A stretch of DNA of 41,880 nucleotides, taken from contig NZ_JAKJHX010000036.1 in NCBI RefSeq assembly GCF_021648855.1, positions 1 through 41,880 on the forward strand, read 5' to 3'. Origin of the DNA: Tychonema litorale BBK16. GTDB taxonomy: Bacteria > Cyanobacteriota > Cyanobacteriia > Cyanobacteriales > Microcoleaceae. The position numbers were made by a program, and so were the translations under genes. Positions 14,541 through 22,222 of this stretch are shown here, one piece after another; the first letter of the stretch is position 1, and every line of letters begins with the position of its first letter. The notes below the pieces were generated by a model. The model searched no databases. It saw only the letters and a program-made list of their open reading frames with translations, and was not told where the DNA came from.

Positions 14541-17500
14541 ATGGCAGTTTTACACGGAAGTTGGATAATTGATTCACAAGAAAGTTGTTTATTTATTTGG
14601 GGAGAAGTTTGGCGTAAAATAGAAGCGATCGATACTATTGAATCAGGGATGAATCTTCGCCATCCCTTGGCAATGACTGAATCTGAGTTAAAGACTTTCC
14701 TCACTTCCTTGCAGCAGTCTGGCAAACTGAATTGGGTGTTGCCGGATACCGCTGAAATTCCACAGGAAACGGGGAAGAAAATTAGGCGATCCTCTTCGAG
14801 GGCTTCGCTAACGACCAAAAAAGACACTGCACAAATTATCCCCAAAGTCTCATCAGTTAGGAAGGAAATTCGGGCGATCGCACTTCCGACCCAAATTTCC
14901 CCATCCAACACCAATCTAGTGATGCCACAGCACTCCGCCGCAGCACTTTCAGAACCTACCCAAGCCGAGGAAATTTACCTTTATCCCTGGCAAGTCGAGG
15001 GCTTTTGTCTCAATCCTCAAACAGCCTTTATTTTCTTGCAATCACTACCGCTCAATAGCACAGAATCTGACTCTTTTGTCGGTTCTGATTTGCGTTTTTG
15101 GTCTCATATAGCTAGATGGAATTTGGATTTATTGGCCAGATGTAAATTTTTGCCAGGATTAGAGAAACAGTCCGATGGTTCGGTTATTGCGAAGTGGCAA
15201 CCTCTGTTGGATAGTTCTATAGATCAACTCCGTCTCGCTACTTTTGCCAAGCAAATGCCAACTGCTTGTAGAACATATCAAGGACAGGAAAAAACCCCTT
15301 CGACTTCATGCTCCCTGAGCGAAGTCGAAGGGCCCGTGAACCCTTCGACTTCGCTCAGGGTACAAAGATGGGAAAAGTCAGAAGAATTGAGTCAATTGCA
15401 TTTGGTGGTAGAGTTTCCGGTGGATGCTCAGGAGTTGATTTTGGGATTTTTGAGTAGTGTTGTAGATAGTCAAGTGCGATCCTCTGGTAGCTCAACTTTA
15501 GAAATCAAAACAGTTTCTCCAACCCGCGAATGGCTGCAATCTTTGCAACAGGAATCTGGGATTGTTTCAGCAGAATCGTCAGCCTTGGAAAACATGATAA
15601 CAAAGCTGAGTGTTTGGACGGCACCACTGCAAAATGCACTATCTCAACAACATCAATTTCGGACTTGTTTTCAACTTCTACCACCAAATCCAGGCAAAGT
15701 TGAATGGAGTTTAAATTATTGTTTGCAAGCAGCAGATGAAAATGAATTTTTGGTAGATGCCAGAACTATCTGGAACAACTCAGTTGAGAGTTTAAATTAT
15801 GCAGGCAGAACTATACAATCACCTCAAGAAACTTTGCTCAGCGGCTTGGGTTTAGCTTCAAAACTTTATCCGTTAATTGAACTGAGTTTGCAAGCGCAGC
15901 GACCTCAATCTTGTCTTTTGAAACCGTTAGATGCTTACAATTTTATCAAGTCTGTGGCTTGGCGGTTTACTGACAGTGGATTAGGCGTAGTTTTGCCACC
16001 GAGTTTGACAAAGACAGATGGTTGGGCGAGTCGTTTGGGTTTGAGTATTCAAGCGGAAACAACCCCCCCCAACCCCCCCTTAGCAAGGGGGGGCGCTGGA
16101 GAAACTAACCCCCCCTTAGCAAGGGGCGCTGGAGAAACTAACCCCCCCTTAGCAAGGGGGGGCAAGGGGGGGTTAGGATTGCAAAGTCTGTTAAGTTTTA
16201 AGTGGGAATTGACGATCGGCGGACAACGCATTTCTAGGGCTGAATTTGATCGATTGGTAGAGTTGAATTCGCCTTTGGTGGAAATTAACGGTGAGTGGGT
16301 AGAATTGCGCGCAACCGATGTGAGGGCTGCTAAAACTTTTTTTGCTAGTCGTAAAGAGCAAATGACTCTTTCTTTGGAAGATGCTTTGCGTTTGGCTTCT
16401 GGTGATTCTCAGATGATTGAGAAGCTACCAGTGGTGAATTTTGAAGCAACTGGTCAACTTCAGGAGTTGTTGAATACTTTAAATAATAATGAGGCCGTAA
16501 ATGCGATCGCGCCAGCTAGTTTCCGAGGAGAATTGCGGCCTTATCAAGCCCTGGGAGTTGGCTGGTTGGCATTCTTAGAGCGCTGGGGTTTGGGTGCTTG
16601 TCTCGCGGACGATATGGGGATGGGGAAATCGGTCCAGCTAATTGCTTTCCTCCTGCATTTACAAGAAAACAATACTTTAGAAGCCCCCACATTACTCGTG
16701 TGTCCGACATCGGTATTGGGCAATTGGGAACGGGAAGTTAAGAAGTTTGGCCCGACGTTGAAACTGTTAGTTCATCATGGAGATAAACGTGGTAAAGGCA
16801 AAGCATTTGCTACGGCAATTAAGGGGAAAGATTTAATTATTACCAGTTACGCCTTGGTGTTTCGTGATGCGAAGGAAATTCAAAGCACTAAATGGCAAGG
16901 ATTGGTTTTGGATGAAGCACAAAATATTAAAAACTCGGAGTCTAAGCAGTCAAAAATAGTACGGGAAATCCACGCATCTTTTAAGATTGCGCTGACAGGA
17001 ACTCCGGTGGAAAATAGACTGCAAGAATTGTGGTCTATTTTGGAGTTTCTGAATCCGGGATATTTGGGGCCGCGCAATTTCTTTCAGCGCCGATTTGCGA
17101 TTCCGATCGAGAAATATGGCGATCGCGAATCATTGCATACTTTGCGATCGCTCGTTCGCCCTTTTATCCTGCGCCGCCTCAAGACTGACAAGTCAATCAT
17201 CCAAGATTTGCCCGAAAAACAGGAAATGACTGTATTTTGCGGACTGGCGACTGAACAGGCGGCATTGTATCAGCAAATAGTCGAAACGTCAATAGTAGAA
17301 TTAGAATCCGCCGAAGGTATTCAGCGCCGGGGGATGATTCTGGCTTTGTTGGTAAAACTCAAGCAACTTTGCAATCATCCGGCGCTTTTGACAGCTAAGC
17401 AAAACCCGAAAGCCTTGGAAATTAAGAGTCTGGAGTCGGGGAAATTGCAGCGGTTGGTGGAAATGTTAGAAGAAGTTGTCGCTGAGGGCGATCGGGCTTT

Positions 17501-17990
17501 GATTTTTACTCAATTTGCCGAATGGGGAAAACTGCTGAAACCACATCTAGAACAGCATTTAGGTCGAGAAATTCTGTTTTTGTACGGCGGAATTAAGCAG
17601 CAACAGCGGGAAGAAATGATCGATCGCTTTCAGCATGACCCCCAAGGCCCACCGATTATGATATTATCCTTAAAAGCTGGCGGTACTGGTCTCAATTTAA
17701 CCAGAGCAACTCATGTTTTTCACTACGACAGATGGTGGAACCCAGCAGTAGAAAATCAAGCAACTGACCGCGTATTTCGCATCGGTCAAACCCGCAATGT
17801 TCAAGTACATAAGTTTGTGTGTACTGGTACATTAGAGGAAAAGATTCATGATATGATTGAGAGCAAGAAAGCCTTAGCTGAACAAGTTGTCAGTGCTGGT
17901 GAAAACTGGATTACTGAGTTGGATACAGACCAACTGCGGAATTTACTAATTCTCGATCGCAATGCTATCATAGAAACAGAAGAAGAATAA
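14541..17990 (+). CDS. SNF2-family DNA helicase/translocase
   Basis: A 1149-residue Swi2/Snf2 ATPase. Residues 1-650 are the variable N-terminal region found in bacterial SNF2 proteins. The C-terminal half is the two-lobe motor: Walker A DDMGMGKS (Lys696), PTSVLGNWEREVKKF, Walker B DEAQ (791-794), ALTGTPVENRLQELWSI, then LKAGGTGLNLTRA and QATDRVFRIGQ (about 1074-1085). Members translocate on duplex DNA and remodel bound proteins; the exact job of this group is unknown. The N-terminal part holds three in-frame insertions of intergenic repeats (residues about 82-91, 252-274 and 507-546), which lengthen the protein without breaking it. Downstream lie a nuclease-fold gene and a SWIM zinc-finger gene on the same strand. 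In Firmicutes homologues a SWIM domain is part of the helicase polypeptide, so the separate SWIM gene at 18822 is a likely partner. Confidence 0.95.
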   Translation: MAVLHGSWIIDSQESCLFIWGEVWRKIEAIDTIESGMNLRHPLAMTESELKTFLTSLQQSGKLNWVLPDTAEIPQETGKKIRRSSSRASLTTKKDTAQIIPKVSSVRKEIRAIALPTQISPSNTNLVMPQHSAAALSEPTQAEEIYLYPWQVEGFCLNPQTAFIFLQSLPLNSTESDSFVGSDLRFWSHIARWNLDLLARCKFLPGLEKQSDGSVIAKWQPLLDSSIDQLRLATFAKQMPTACRTYQGQEKTPSTSCSLSEVEGPVNPSTSLRVQRWEKSEELSQLHLVVEFPVDAQELILGFLSSVVDSQVRSSGSSTLEIKTVSPTREWLQSLQQESGIVSAESSALENMITKLSVWTAPLQNALSQQHQFRTCFQLLPPNPGKVEWSLNYCLQAADENEFLVDARTIWNNSVESLNYAGRTIQSPQETLLSGLGLASKLYPLIELSLQAQRPQSCLLKPLDAYNFIKSVAWRFTDSGLGVVLPPSLTKTDGWASRLGLSIQAETTPPNPPLARGGAGETNPPLARGAGETNPPLARGGKGGLGLQSLLSFKWELTIGGQRISRAEFDRLVELNSPLVEINGEWVELRATDVRAAKTFFASRKEQMTLSLEDALRLASGDSQMIEKLPVVNFEATGQLQELLNTLNNNEAVNAIAPASFRGELRPYQALGVGWLAFLERWGLGACLADDMGMGKSVQLIAFLLHLQENNTLEAPTLLVCPTSVLGNWEREVKKFGPTLKLLVHHGDKRGKGKAFATAIKGKDLIITSYALVFRDAKEIQSTKWQGLVLDEAQNIKNSESKQSKIVREIHASFKIALTGTPVENRLQELWSILEFLNPGYLGPRNFFQRRFAIPIEKYGDRESLHTLRSLVRPFILRRLKTDKSIIQDLPEKQEMTVFCGLATEQAALYQQIVETSIVELESAEGIQRRGMILALLVKLKQLCNHPALLTAKQNPKALEIKSLESGKLQRLVEMLEEVVAEGDRALIFTQFAEWGKLLKPHLEQHLGREILFLYGGIKQQQREEMIDRFQHDPQGPPIMILSLKAGGTGLNLTRATHVFHYDRWWNPAVENQATDRVFRIGQTRNVQVHKFVCTGTLEEKIHDMIESKKALAEQVVSAGENWITELDTDQLRNLLILDRNAIIETEEE
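14786..14813. repeat. Interspersed repeat inserted in frame in the SNF2 gene (family A)
   Basis: The word starts GCGATCCTCTTCGAGGGC and is the inverted match of 11950-11977 with one mismatch over 28 bases. It reads through as RSSSRASLT in the helicase N-terminal region. Confidence 0.75.
15296..15361. repeat. CCTTCGACTTCGCTCAGGG palindromic element inside the SNF2 gene (family B)
   Basis: CCCTGAGCGAAGTCGAAGGG (15313-15332) and its exact reverse complement (15341-15360) form a perfect 20-bp stem around an 8-base loop, with a partial third copy just before it. A related element lies between genes at 24828-24867. Here it is translated in frame as a Ser/Pro-rich insert. Confidence 0.85.
16062..16174. 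repeat. CCCCCTTAGCAAGGGGG repeat array inside the SNF2 gene (family C)
   Basis: Three or four copies of the near-palindrome CCCCCCTTAGCAAGGGG are separated by GCGCTGGAGAAACTAA spacers. The array is translated in frame as repeated NPPLARGG/GAGET units. This word is a common cyanobacterial intergenic repeat; finding it as an array within a coding region points to recent expansion. Confidence 0.85.
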
Positions 17991-18024
17991 TTTTAGTATA
18001 ATACATCTCTCCGATAATTCTTGT

Positions 18025-18047
18025 AGAACAGGCATCTTGACTGTTCT
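18025..18047. terminator. Weak hairpin after the SNF2 gene
   Basis: AGAACAG and CTGTTCT form a 7-bp stem with a 9-base loop, 35 bases past the SNF2 stop, followed by TTTG and later CTTTTT. It could attenuate transcription into the next gene rather than end it fully. Confidence 0.35.
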
Positions 18048-18106
18048 TTGCACGCTTTTTACCAGAAGTATAATGAATACACTGTTTCAGTGAGGAGATC
18101 GATACC

Positions 18107-18718
18107 ATGCCAAAGATTTTAGATCCAAACGAGTCCTATACCTTTAGCAAGTATTTTGATTTACCTTACTCGCCCGAAGATATTTTAGCAGATTTGGGCT
18201 GTACGATCGAGCGCACCGATCGCGAAGATCTCCCTTACACGCAATGTGAATTAGATTGGTTACCTGAACTTGCCGAGAGTATGCGGCGCAGACTGAAACG
18301 GGTGAATACAACCACTGAACAGGCCCGCCGGGAGGCACTGATTTTTCCGTTGCTCGATCGGATTTGCGATCTCTTAGACTATTCAATTAATATTGAGTAT
18401 GCCGTTAATGTGAGCAATTGGTTAAAAGGTTCATTAGATTACTATATTTCCAGCCCAAGCAGTCTTCTGGTCATTGAAGCGAAACAGTCGGATTTGACCA
18501 AAGGCTTTACTCAGCTTGCCGTTGAATTAATTGCGCTCGATAGCTGGGTAGAAAGTGAGAGTCCGATTTTGTACGGTGCTGTTTCCACCGGAGAAATTTG
18601 GCGATTTGGTCTGTACGATCGGGCAGAACATCGTGTGGTAGAATATTTAACACTGCATCGAGTGCCACAGGATTTAGAGTTTATAACACGAACGATTATT
18701 GGGATCTTGCAGCGATAA
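18107..18718 (+). CDS. PD-(D/E)XK nuclease-fold protein (HSDR_N-like), unknown role
   Basis: A 203-residue soluble protein. Residues 75-130 resemble the N-terminal nuclease domain of type I restriction R subunits: a helix with ALIFPLLDRICD, then SLDYYIS with Asp111, then LLVIEAKQSDL with Glu124 and Lys126. This is the D-(x)n-E-x-K arrangement of the PD-(D/E)XK fold. The C-terminal part (GFTQLAVELIALDSW, ILYGAVSTGEIWRFGLYDR) matches the usual continuation in this group, where the protein often binds or cuts nucleic acid. GAGGAG lies just upstream of the ATG, which supports the start. It is placed between the SNF2 helicase (117 bases upstream) and the SWIM gene (103 bases downstream) on the same strand. 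The nuclease fold is inferred from motifs, and catalytic activity is not proven. Confidence 0.8.
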   Translation: MPKILDPNESYTFSKYFDLPYSPEDILADLGCTIERTDREDLPYTQCELDWLPELAESMRRRLKRVNTTTEQARREALIFPLLDRICDLLDYSINIEYAVNVSNWLKGSLDYYISSPSSLLVIEAKQSDLTKGFTQLAVELIALDSWVESESPILYGAVSTGEIWRFGLYDRAEHRVVEYLTLHRVPQDLEFITRTIIGILQR

Positions 18719-18756
18719 TTAAAGGGTTAATTTAGCACAGATCGGATCATATATAC

Positions 18757-18816
18757 CTTCTTCCCTCTTCCCTTTTCCCTTTTCCTTCTTCCCTCTTCCT
18801 TTTTCCTTCTTCCTTC
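18757..18816. repeat. CTTCTTCCCTCTTCCC pyrimidine repeat before the SWIM gene
   Basis: A 60-base run of C and T made of CTTCTTCC and CTTTTCC units ends six bases before the SWIM-gene ATG. It displaces any ribosome binding site, so translation of the next gene may be weak, leaderless or coupled. Confidence 0.8.
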
Positions 18817-18821
18817 GGCTT

Positions 18822-19649
18822 ATGATTGACAGAGAATGGTGGACTCAACAATGGCTCGATTTAATCAATACTTATCGCTTCAAAAAGCGTCTAGAACGCG
18901 GTTGGCAATATGCGCGCGAGGGTAAAGTTCTCAGCATTGAATTTCCTAATCAAGAAGTGATCGCAGTCGTTCAAGGAACAGATCCCAAACCCTATCAAGT
19001 TTCTTTAGGACTCGATCCACTAACCGATGAAGATTGGGAATACGTGATTGAAAATATGTCACAAAGAGCTATTTTTTCTGCGAAACTATTAGCAGGAGAA
19101 ATGCCTCACAATATAGAAGATGTATTCGCAGCCGCCGGCAAAACCCTATTTCCGCTAAGTTTGTCAGATATTCGATCGCGCTGTAGCTGTCCCGATCCCA
19201 AAAATCCTTGCAAACACATCAGCGCAGTATACTACCTATTGGGCGATCGCTTCAGCGAAGACCCCTTCGTACTGTTTCAAATGCGGGGTAGAACCAAAGA
19301 GCAAATCCTGACAGCACTCCGCCAAAAACGAGGTACGCAAACCAACGACAATACACAACTCAATTCAGGAGAAAATTCCCCAACTAAAGATGCCAAATTA
19401 CCAAAAGTCGATCGCTTCTGGGAATACAACCAGCAGCTAGAATCATCTCTAGTCGTCATTGTACCGCCACCCAGCAGCGAAACAGTCTTAGATATTTTAG
19501 GGCCAATTCCCCTCGCCACTGACGGAAAAGGAACTGCCAGCAAATCATCCCCAGCCTCTGACGCACTTAAACAGCATTTTAACAAAATCTACCAAGCAGT
19601 TAGCCAACAAGCCGTTCTAGCGGCGCTAAAACGCAGTGAAGGAGATTGA
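18822..19649 (+). CDS. SWIM zinc-finger protein
   Basis: A 275-residue protein with a SWIM motif around residues 122-135: CSCPDPKNPCKH gives the C-x-C-x(n)-C-x-H ligands, followed by ISAVYYLLGDRF. SWIM domains bind zinc and mediate DNA or protein contacts. The N-terminus (WWTQQWLDLINTYRFKKRLERGWQYAREGKVLSIE) is typical of the bacterial SWIM proteins paired with SNF2 helicases. The C-terminal 100 residues are low in order and end with a helix (HFNKIYQAVSQQAVLAALKR). The start at 18822 directly follows a pyrimidine repeat and has no Shine-Dalgarno sequence. The same strand and proximity to the SNF2 gene suggest a joint function in DNA transactions; that is inference from context. Confidence 0.88.
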   Translation: MIDREWWTQQWLDLINTYRFKKRLERGWQYAREGKVLSIEFPNQEVIAVVQGTDPKPYQVSLGLDPLTDEDWEYVIENMSQRAIFSAKLLAGEMPHNIEDVFAAAGKTLFPLSLSDIRSRCSCPDPKNPCKHISAVYYLLGDRFSEDPFVLFQMRGRTKEQILTALRQKRGTQTNDNTQLNSGENSPTKDAKLPKVDRFWEYNQQLESSLVVIVPPPSSETVLDILGPIPLATDGKGTASKSSPASDALKQHFNKIYQAVSQQAVLAALKRSEGD

Positions 19650-19953
19650 TAGCTTTGCTTCCACCTTACTCACTACCTAGAAAAACTCTAATTTATCTAA
19701 AATTTTATACAAAAATAATTCAGTGTTGACATTACTTAAATGCAATGATATCCTGTACCCGAAATTGTTAATTCAATTTTCATGCACTCAAAGCAAATAC
19801 GAACATCAGTTCTAATCAACTAAAGTTACAGATCAATAAAATATTCCGTTAATACTGGTGCACTACTGTCAGAAATCTGTAGCTTTCATTGTTAGGATTA
19901 GTGTTTTTTAGGGTGCCAAGTTCAAATACCTAAAACTTCCAATAATTGTCAAT
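19650..19953. other. Gene-free leader region of aqpZ
   Basis: An AT-rich stretch without an ORF. It contains one good sigma-70-like promoter (19726-19754), which would give the aquaporin transcript a leader of about 190 bases. I see no riboswitch-like structure in that leader. Confidence 0.5.
19726..19754 (+). promoter_or_regulatory. Sigma-70-type promoter upstream of aqpZ
   Basis: A perfect -35 box TTGACA (19726-19731), a 17-base spacer and a -10 box TATCCT (19749-19754). It points towards aqpZ, whose start is 200 bases further on. Confidence 0.55.
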
Positions 19954-20652
19954 ATGAACCAGAAAATAAAGATTGGAGTTGCTGAAGCTCTAGGCACTTT
20001 TGTATTAGTGCTAGGTGGATGCGGTAGTGCGGTACTAGCTGGAGACAAGATTGGCTTTTTAGGAGTGTCCATTGCCTTTGGCTTGTCCCTATTAGTCATG
20101 GCTTATACCATTGGGCCGATTTCTGGATGCCATATCAACCCAGCAGTCAGCATTGGTTTAGTAGTTGGCAAATTGATCGATGCCGTTTTGCTTCCTTATT
20201 ATATAGGAGGTCAAATTTTTGGTGGAATTTTAGGTGGTCTTGTTTTATACATGATTGCATCAGGAAAACCGGGGTTTGATGCGGCGGCTTCAGGATTTGC
20301 ATCTAATGGTTTTGGCGAGCATTCTCCTACAGGTTACGGACTTTTGGCCGCAGCATTAACCGAAATTGTACTGACTGCTTTTCTGTTATTTACCATCATG
20401 GGTACTACCCATCCTAACTATCCCGCAGGTTTGGGCGGAATCCCGATCGGCTTGATGTTAGTTTTAATTCACTTAGTAGGAATTCCTGTCACAAATACTT
20501 CGGTTAATCCAGCTAGAAGTATTGGTGTTGCACTTTTTCAAGGAGGATGGGCAATTCAACAGTTGTGGGCATTTATTGTATTCCCGATCGTTGGCGGGAT
20601 TATCGGTGTCTTGGCTTATAATTTGATTAAGCCTATTACTGAAGAAATCTAA
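19954..20652 (+). CDS. aqpZ: Aquaporin Z
   Basis: A 232-residue six-helix channel of the MIP family that conducts water across the cytoplasmic membrane. Both half-helix NPA motifs are present (HINPAVS near residue 66, SVNPARS near residue 187), as are the N-terminal [17 protein letters not shown] signature and [18 protein letters not shown], which supplies the His and Arg of the narrow water-selective filter seen in E. coli AqpZ. The length and helix pattern match AqpZ rather than the larger glycerol facilitators. It is a single gene with its own probable promoter; no neighbour appears co-transcribed. Confidence 0.96.
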   Translation: MNQKIKIGVAEALGTFVLVLGGCGSAVLAGDKIGFLGVSIAFGLSLLVMAYTIGPISGCHINPAVSIGLVVGKLIDAVLLPYYIGGQIFGGILGGLVLYMIASGKPGFDAAASGFASNGFGEHSPTGYGLLAAALTEIVLTAFLLFTIMGTTHPNYPAGLGGIPIGLMLVLIHLVGIPVTNTSVNPARSIGVALFQGGWAIQQLWAFIVFPIVGGIIGVLAYNLIKPITEEI

Positions 20653-20709
20653 TTGGCATTGAGAGATAAATCGGTTTTTTTGAGATGTATGCAATGTGTT
20701 GAATTATTA

Positions 20710-20735
20710 GGGGCAGGGCATTGCTGTGTCCCTAC
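20710..20735. repeat. GGGCAGGGCATTGCTGTGTCCCTAC repeat
   Basis: A diverged member of the CACGGCACTGCCGTGTCCCTAC family (compare 24331-24351 and 36586-36606) in the gap between aqpZ and the convergent Uma2 gene. It may help separate the two transcripts. Confidence 0.6.
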
Positions 20736-20753
20736 TTTTTCAACGATATCACA

Positions 20754-21374
20754 TTACACTAAACCAGCTTGAAAAATCTGGTTTGCAGTCAAGCTCAAGT
20801 CTGGAAACGTTTGCGACACAATCCGGTCATTATCTCGAAACTTGAAGATTTGATATTCACCATCCACTAGGTTACAGACAGAAATTGTCGGTTGTTTGGG
20901 ATTGCCAATAAAAGTGCGTCCACCCAACGCAGCATAATCTACAATCCAATATTCAGCGATACCCATCTCCTCATAATCAGCATATTTCAAATAGTAATCA
21001 TCGCGCCAATTGGTTGACACAACCTCGATCGCCAAAGGTATCGATGCACATAAACTGAGGATAGATTGTTTTTGCCACAATGCTTCATTCACCAGGTTTG
21101 CGCGATTCAGCACCAACAAATCGGGGCAATAACCAGAATCTTTTTCAGGAGGTCTAACTATCACTTGGCGAGGGATACCATAGGGCAATCCCAGACGTTT
21201 GATTTCATAAGGAATTTCGATGCCAAGAAAGCTGATAACTTCCTCATGTTCGCCTACTGGTTGTGCCATCTCAACAATATCTCCATTATGCAGTTCGTAG
21301 CGTATCGTCCCATTTTCAGGTAGCCACTCTACAAATTCCTCGAAGTTTACGAGTTTAGATAAAGTTTGAGTCAT
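20754..21374 (-). CDS. Uma2 family (DUF820) nuclease-fold protein
   Basis: A 206-residue member of the Uma2 family, which is greatly expanded in cyanobacteria. It shows the usual order: NFEEFVEWLPENGTIRYELHNGDIVEM, then GIPRQVIVRPPEKDSGYCPDLLVLNR with the PD aspartate, then PLAIEVVSTNWRDDYYLKYADYEEMGIAEYWIVDY, where EV and the following lysine correspond to the E-x-K part of a PD-(D/E)XK fold. The family is predicted to be a nuclease but its cellular role is unknown. It stands alone, convergent with aqpZ. Confidence 0.93.
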   Translation of the reverse strand: MTQTLSKLVNFEEFVEWLPENGTIRYELHNGDIVEMAQPVGEHEEVISFLGIEIPYEIKRLGLPYGIPRQVIVRPPEKDSGYCPDLLVLNRANLVNEALWQKQSILSLCASIPLAIEVVSTNWRDDYYLKYADYEEMGIAEYWIVDYAALGGRTFIGNPKQPTISVCNLVDGEYQIFKFRDNDRIVSQTFPDLSLTANQIFQAGLV

Positions 21375-21432
21375 AGGTTTTCAGAATGACTGATAATAGT
21401 AATTATACCAAATTTATCGGGTAATTGAGTAA

Positions 21433-21497
21433 GCAGGGCGGGTTTATATAATTTGTCGATACTTAATCATTTATCTCGGCGAAACCGCCCCTACAAA
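21433..21497. repeat. Imperfect inverted repeat GGGCGGGTTT...GAAACCGCCCC
   Basis: A G-rich arm (21436-21445) and a complementary C-rich arm (21481-21491) enclose an AT-rich centre. Similar words containing AAACCGCCCCTACA are widespread between cyanobacterial genes. It lies between the Uma2 and DUF3318 genes. Confidence 0.45.
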
Positions 21498-21539
21498 ACG
21501 ACCTATAATACCAGGACGACTCATGTATTTTACCGCTTT

Positions 21540-22145
21540 TCAATCTTGCCTAATACTATCAGGTACACCGACGGTCGAAATTCCTGCGATCGCCTTTAAA
21601 TTCTGACACCGAATCAAAGCATTAAAATCCAAACCCGCACTTTCAATTTGCGCCACAGCCTCGATCGCACCTAGCAAATATTTCGCAGCCTCAGACTCAC
21701 TGTAGCCACGCCTCAGCGCCAATTTAACCGCCGCTTCGTCAGCATCTAACTCCACTTGGGAACTGCGATTGTCCCGCCACATTCGAGTCATGGCAAGTCC
21801 TGTCAAACCGCCTGCGATCGCAGTTCCGATCGCATCTCCCTGCAATAATTCTACCACCGTGCCGACAATTCCGGCCAGTGCCACTCCTTGATAAATATCC
21901 GGTTTAAACCACTTAACATTCATCAGGAAACTAACATTGCGTAAAATTAGCAAATCGCGCTGTGGCTTAGATAGCAGCCTCCATAGGTCAAAATTAATGT
22001 AAATTGGTCGATCGCGATTCCAAGGTAAAGGAAACTGGCTATCAATCACTGTTGATTGCTGAGGCTTATTAATAATTTTACACATCATGCGGCCGGAGGC
22101 GGGCATTATATCTAATAGGCGACGAATTTCTGGTTCAGGATTCAT
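21540..22145 (-). CDS. DUF3318 domain protein
   Basis: A 201-residue protein of a cyanobacteria-specific family. It begins MNPEPEIRRLLDIMPASGRM, a recognisable start of the DUF3318 family, and contains PLPWNRDRPIYINFDLWRLLSKPQRDLLILRNVSFL, a segment with two short hydrophobic stretches (VALAGIVGTVVELL, IGTAIAGGLTGLAMTR) and a C-terminal helical part (ELDADEAAVKLALRRGYSESEAAKYLLGAIEAVAQIE). The frame is open 23 codons further upstream, but that part encodes the GGGAATG repeat, so 22145 is the better start. It lies 77 bases downstream of the transporter on the same strand and may be co-transcribed. Its function is unknown. Confidence 0.88.
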   Translation of the reverse strand: MNPEPEIRRLLDIMPASGRMMCKIINKPQQSTVIDSQFPLPWNRDRPIYINFDLWRLLSKPQRDLLILRNVSFLMNVKWFKPDIYQGVALAGIVGTVVELLQGDAIGTAIAGGLTGLAMTRMWRDNRSSQVELDADEAAVKLALRRGYSESEAAKYLLGAIEAVAQIESAGLDFNALIRCQNLKAIAGISTVGVPDSIRQD

Positions 22146-22152
22146 ACATTTT

Positions 22153-22190
22153 GGGGAATGGGAATGGGGAATGGGGAATGGGGAATGGGG
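22153..22190. repeat. GGGAATG tandem repeat
   Basis: Five or six GGGAATG/GGGGAATG units lie between the transporter stop and the DUF3318 start. It is a low-complexity repeat of the same general type as those at 14378 and 24733. Confidence 0.8.
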
Positions 22191-22222
22191 AATTACAGCA
22201 TAAAAACAGTCCATAGAAGATA

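Noticed and set aside
14330..14914. Minus-strand ORF of 194 codons
   Set aside because: It overlaps the start of the SNF2 gene and the GGGCATT repeat; its C-terminal part is a translation of the repeat (NAPCPNAPMPHAQ-like).
16062..16174. CRISPR-like array of CCCCCTTAGCAAGGGGG units
   Set aside because: The spacers are near-identical, the units lie within an intact helicase frame, and no cas gene is present.
22146..22214. Longer start for the DUF3318 gene
   Set aside because: The extra 23 codons translate the GGGAATG repeat (PHSPFPIPHSHSP); the family start is MNPEPE at 22145.
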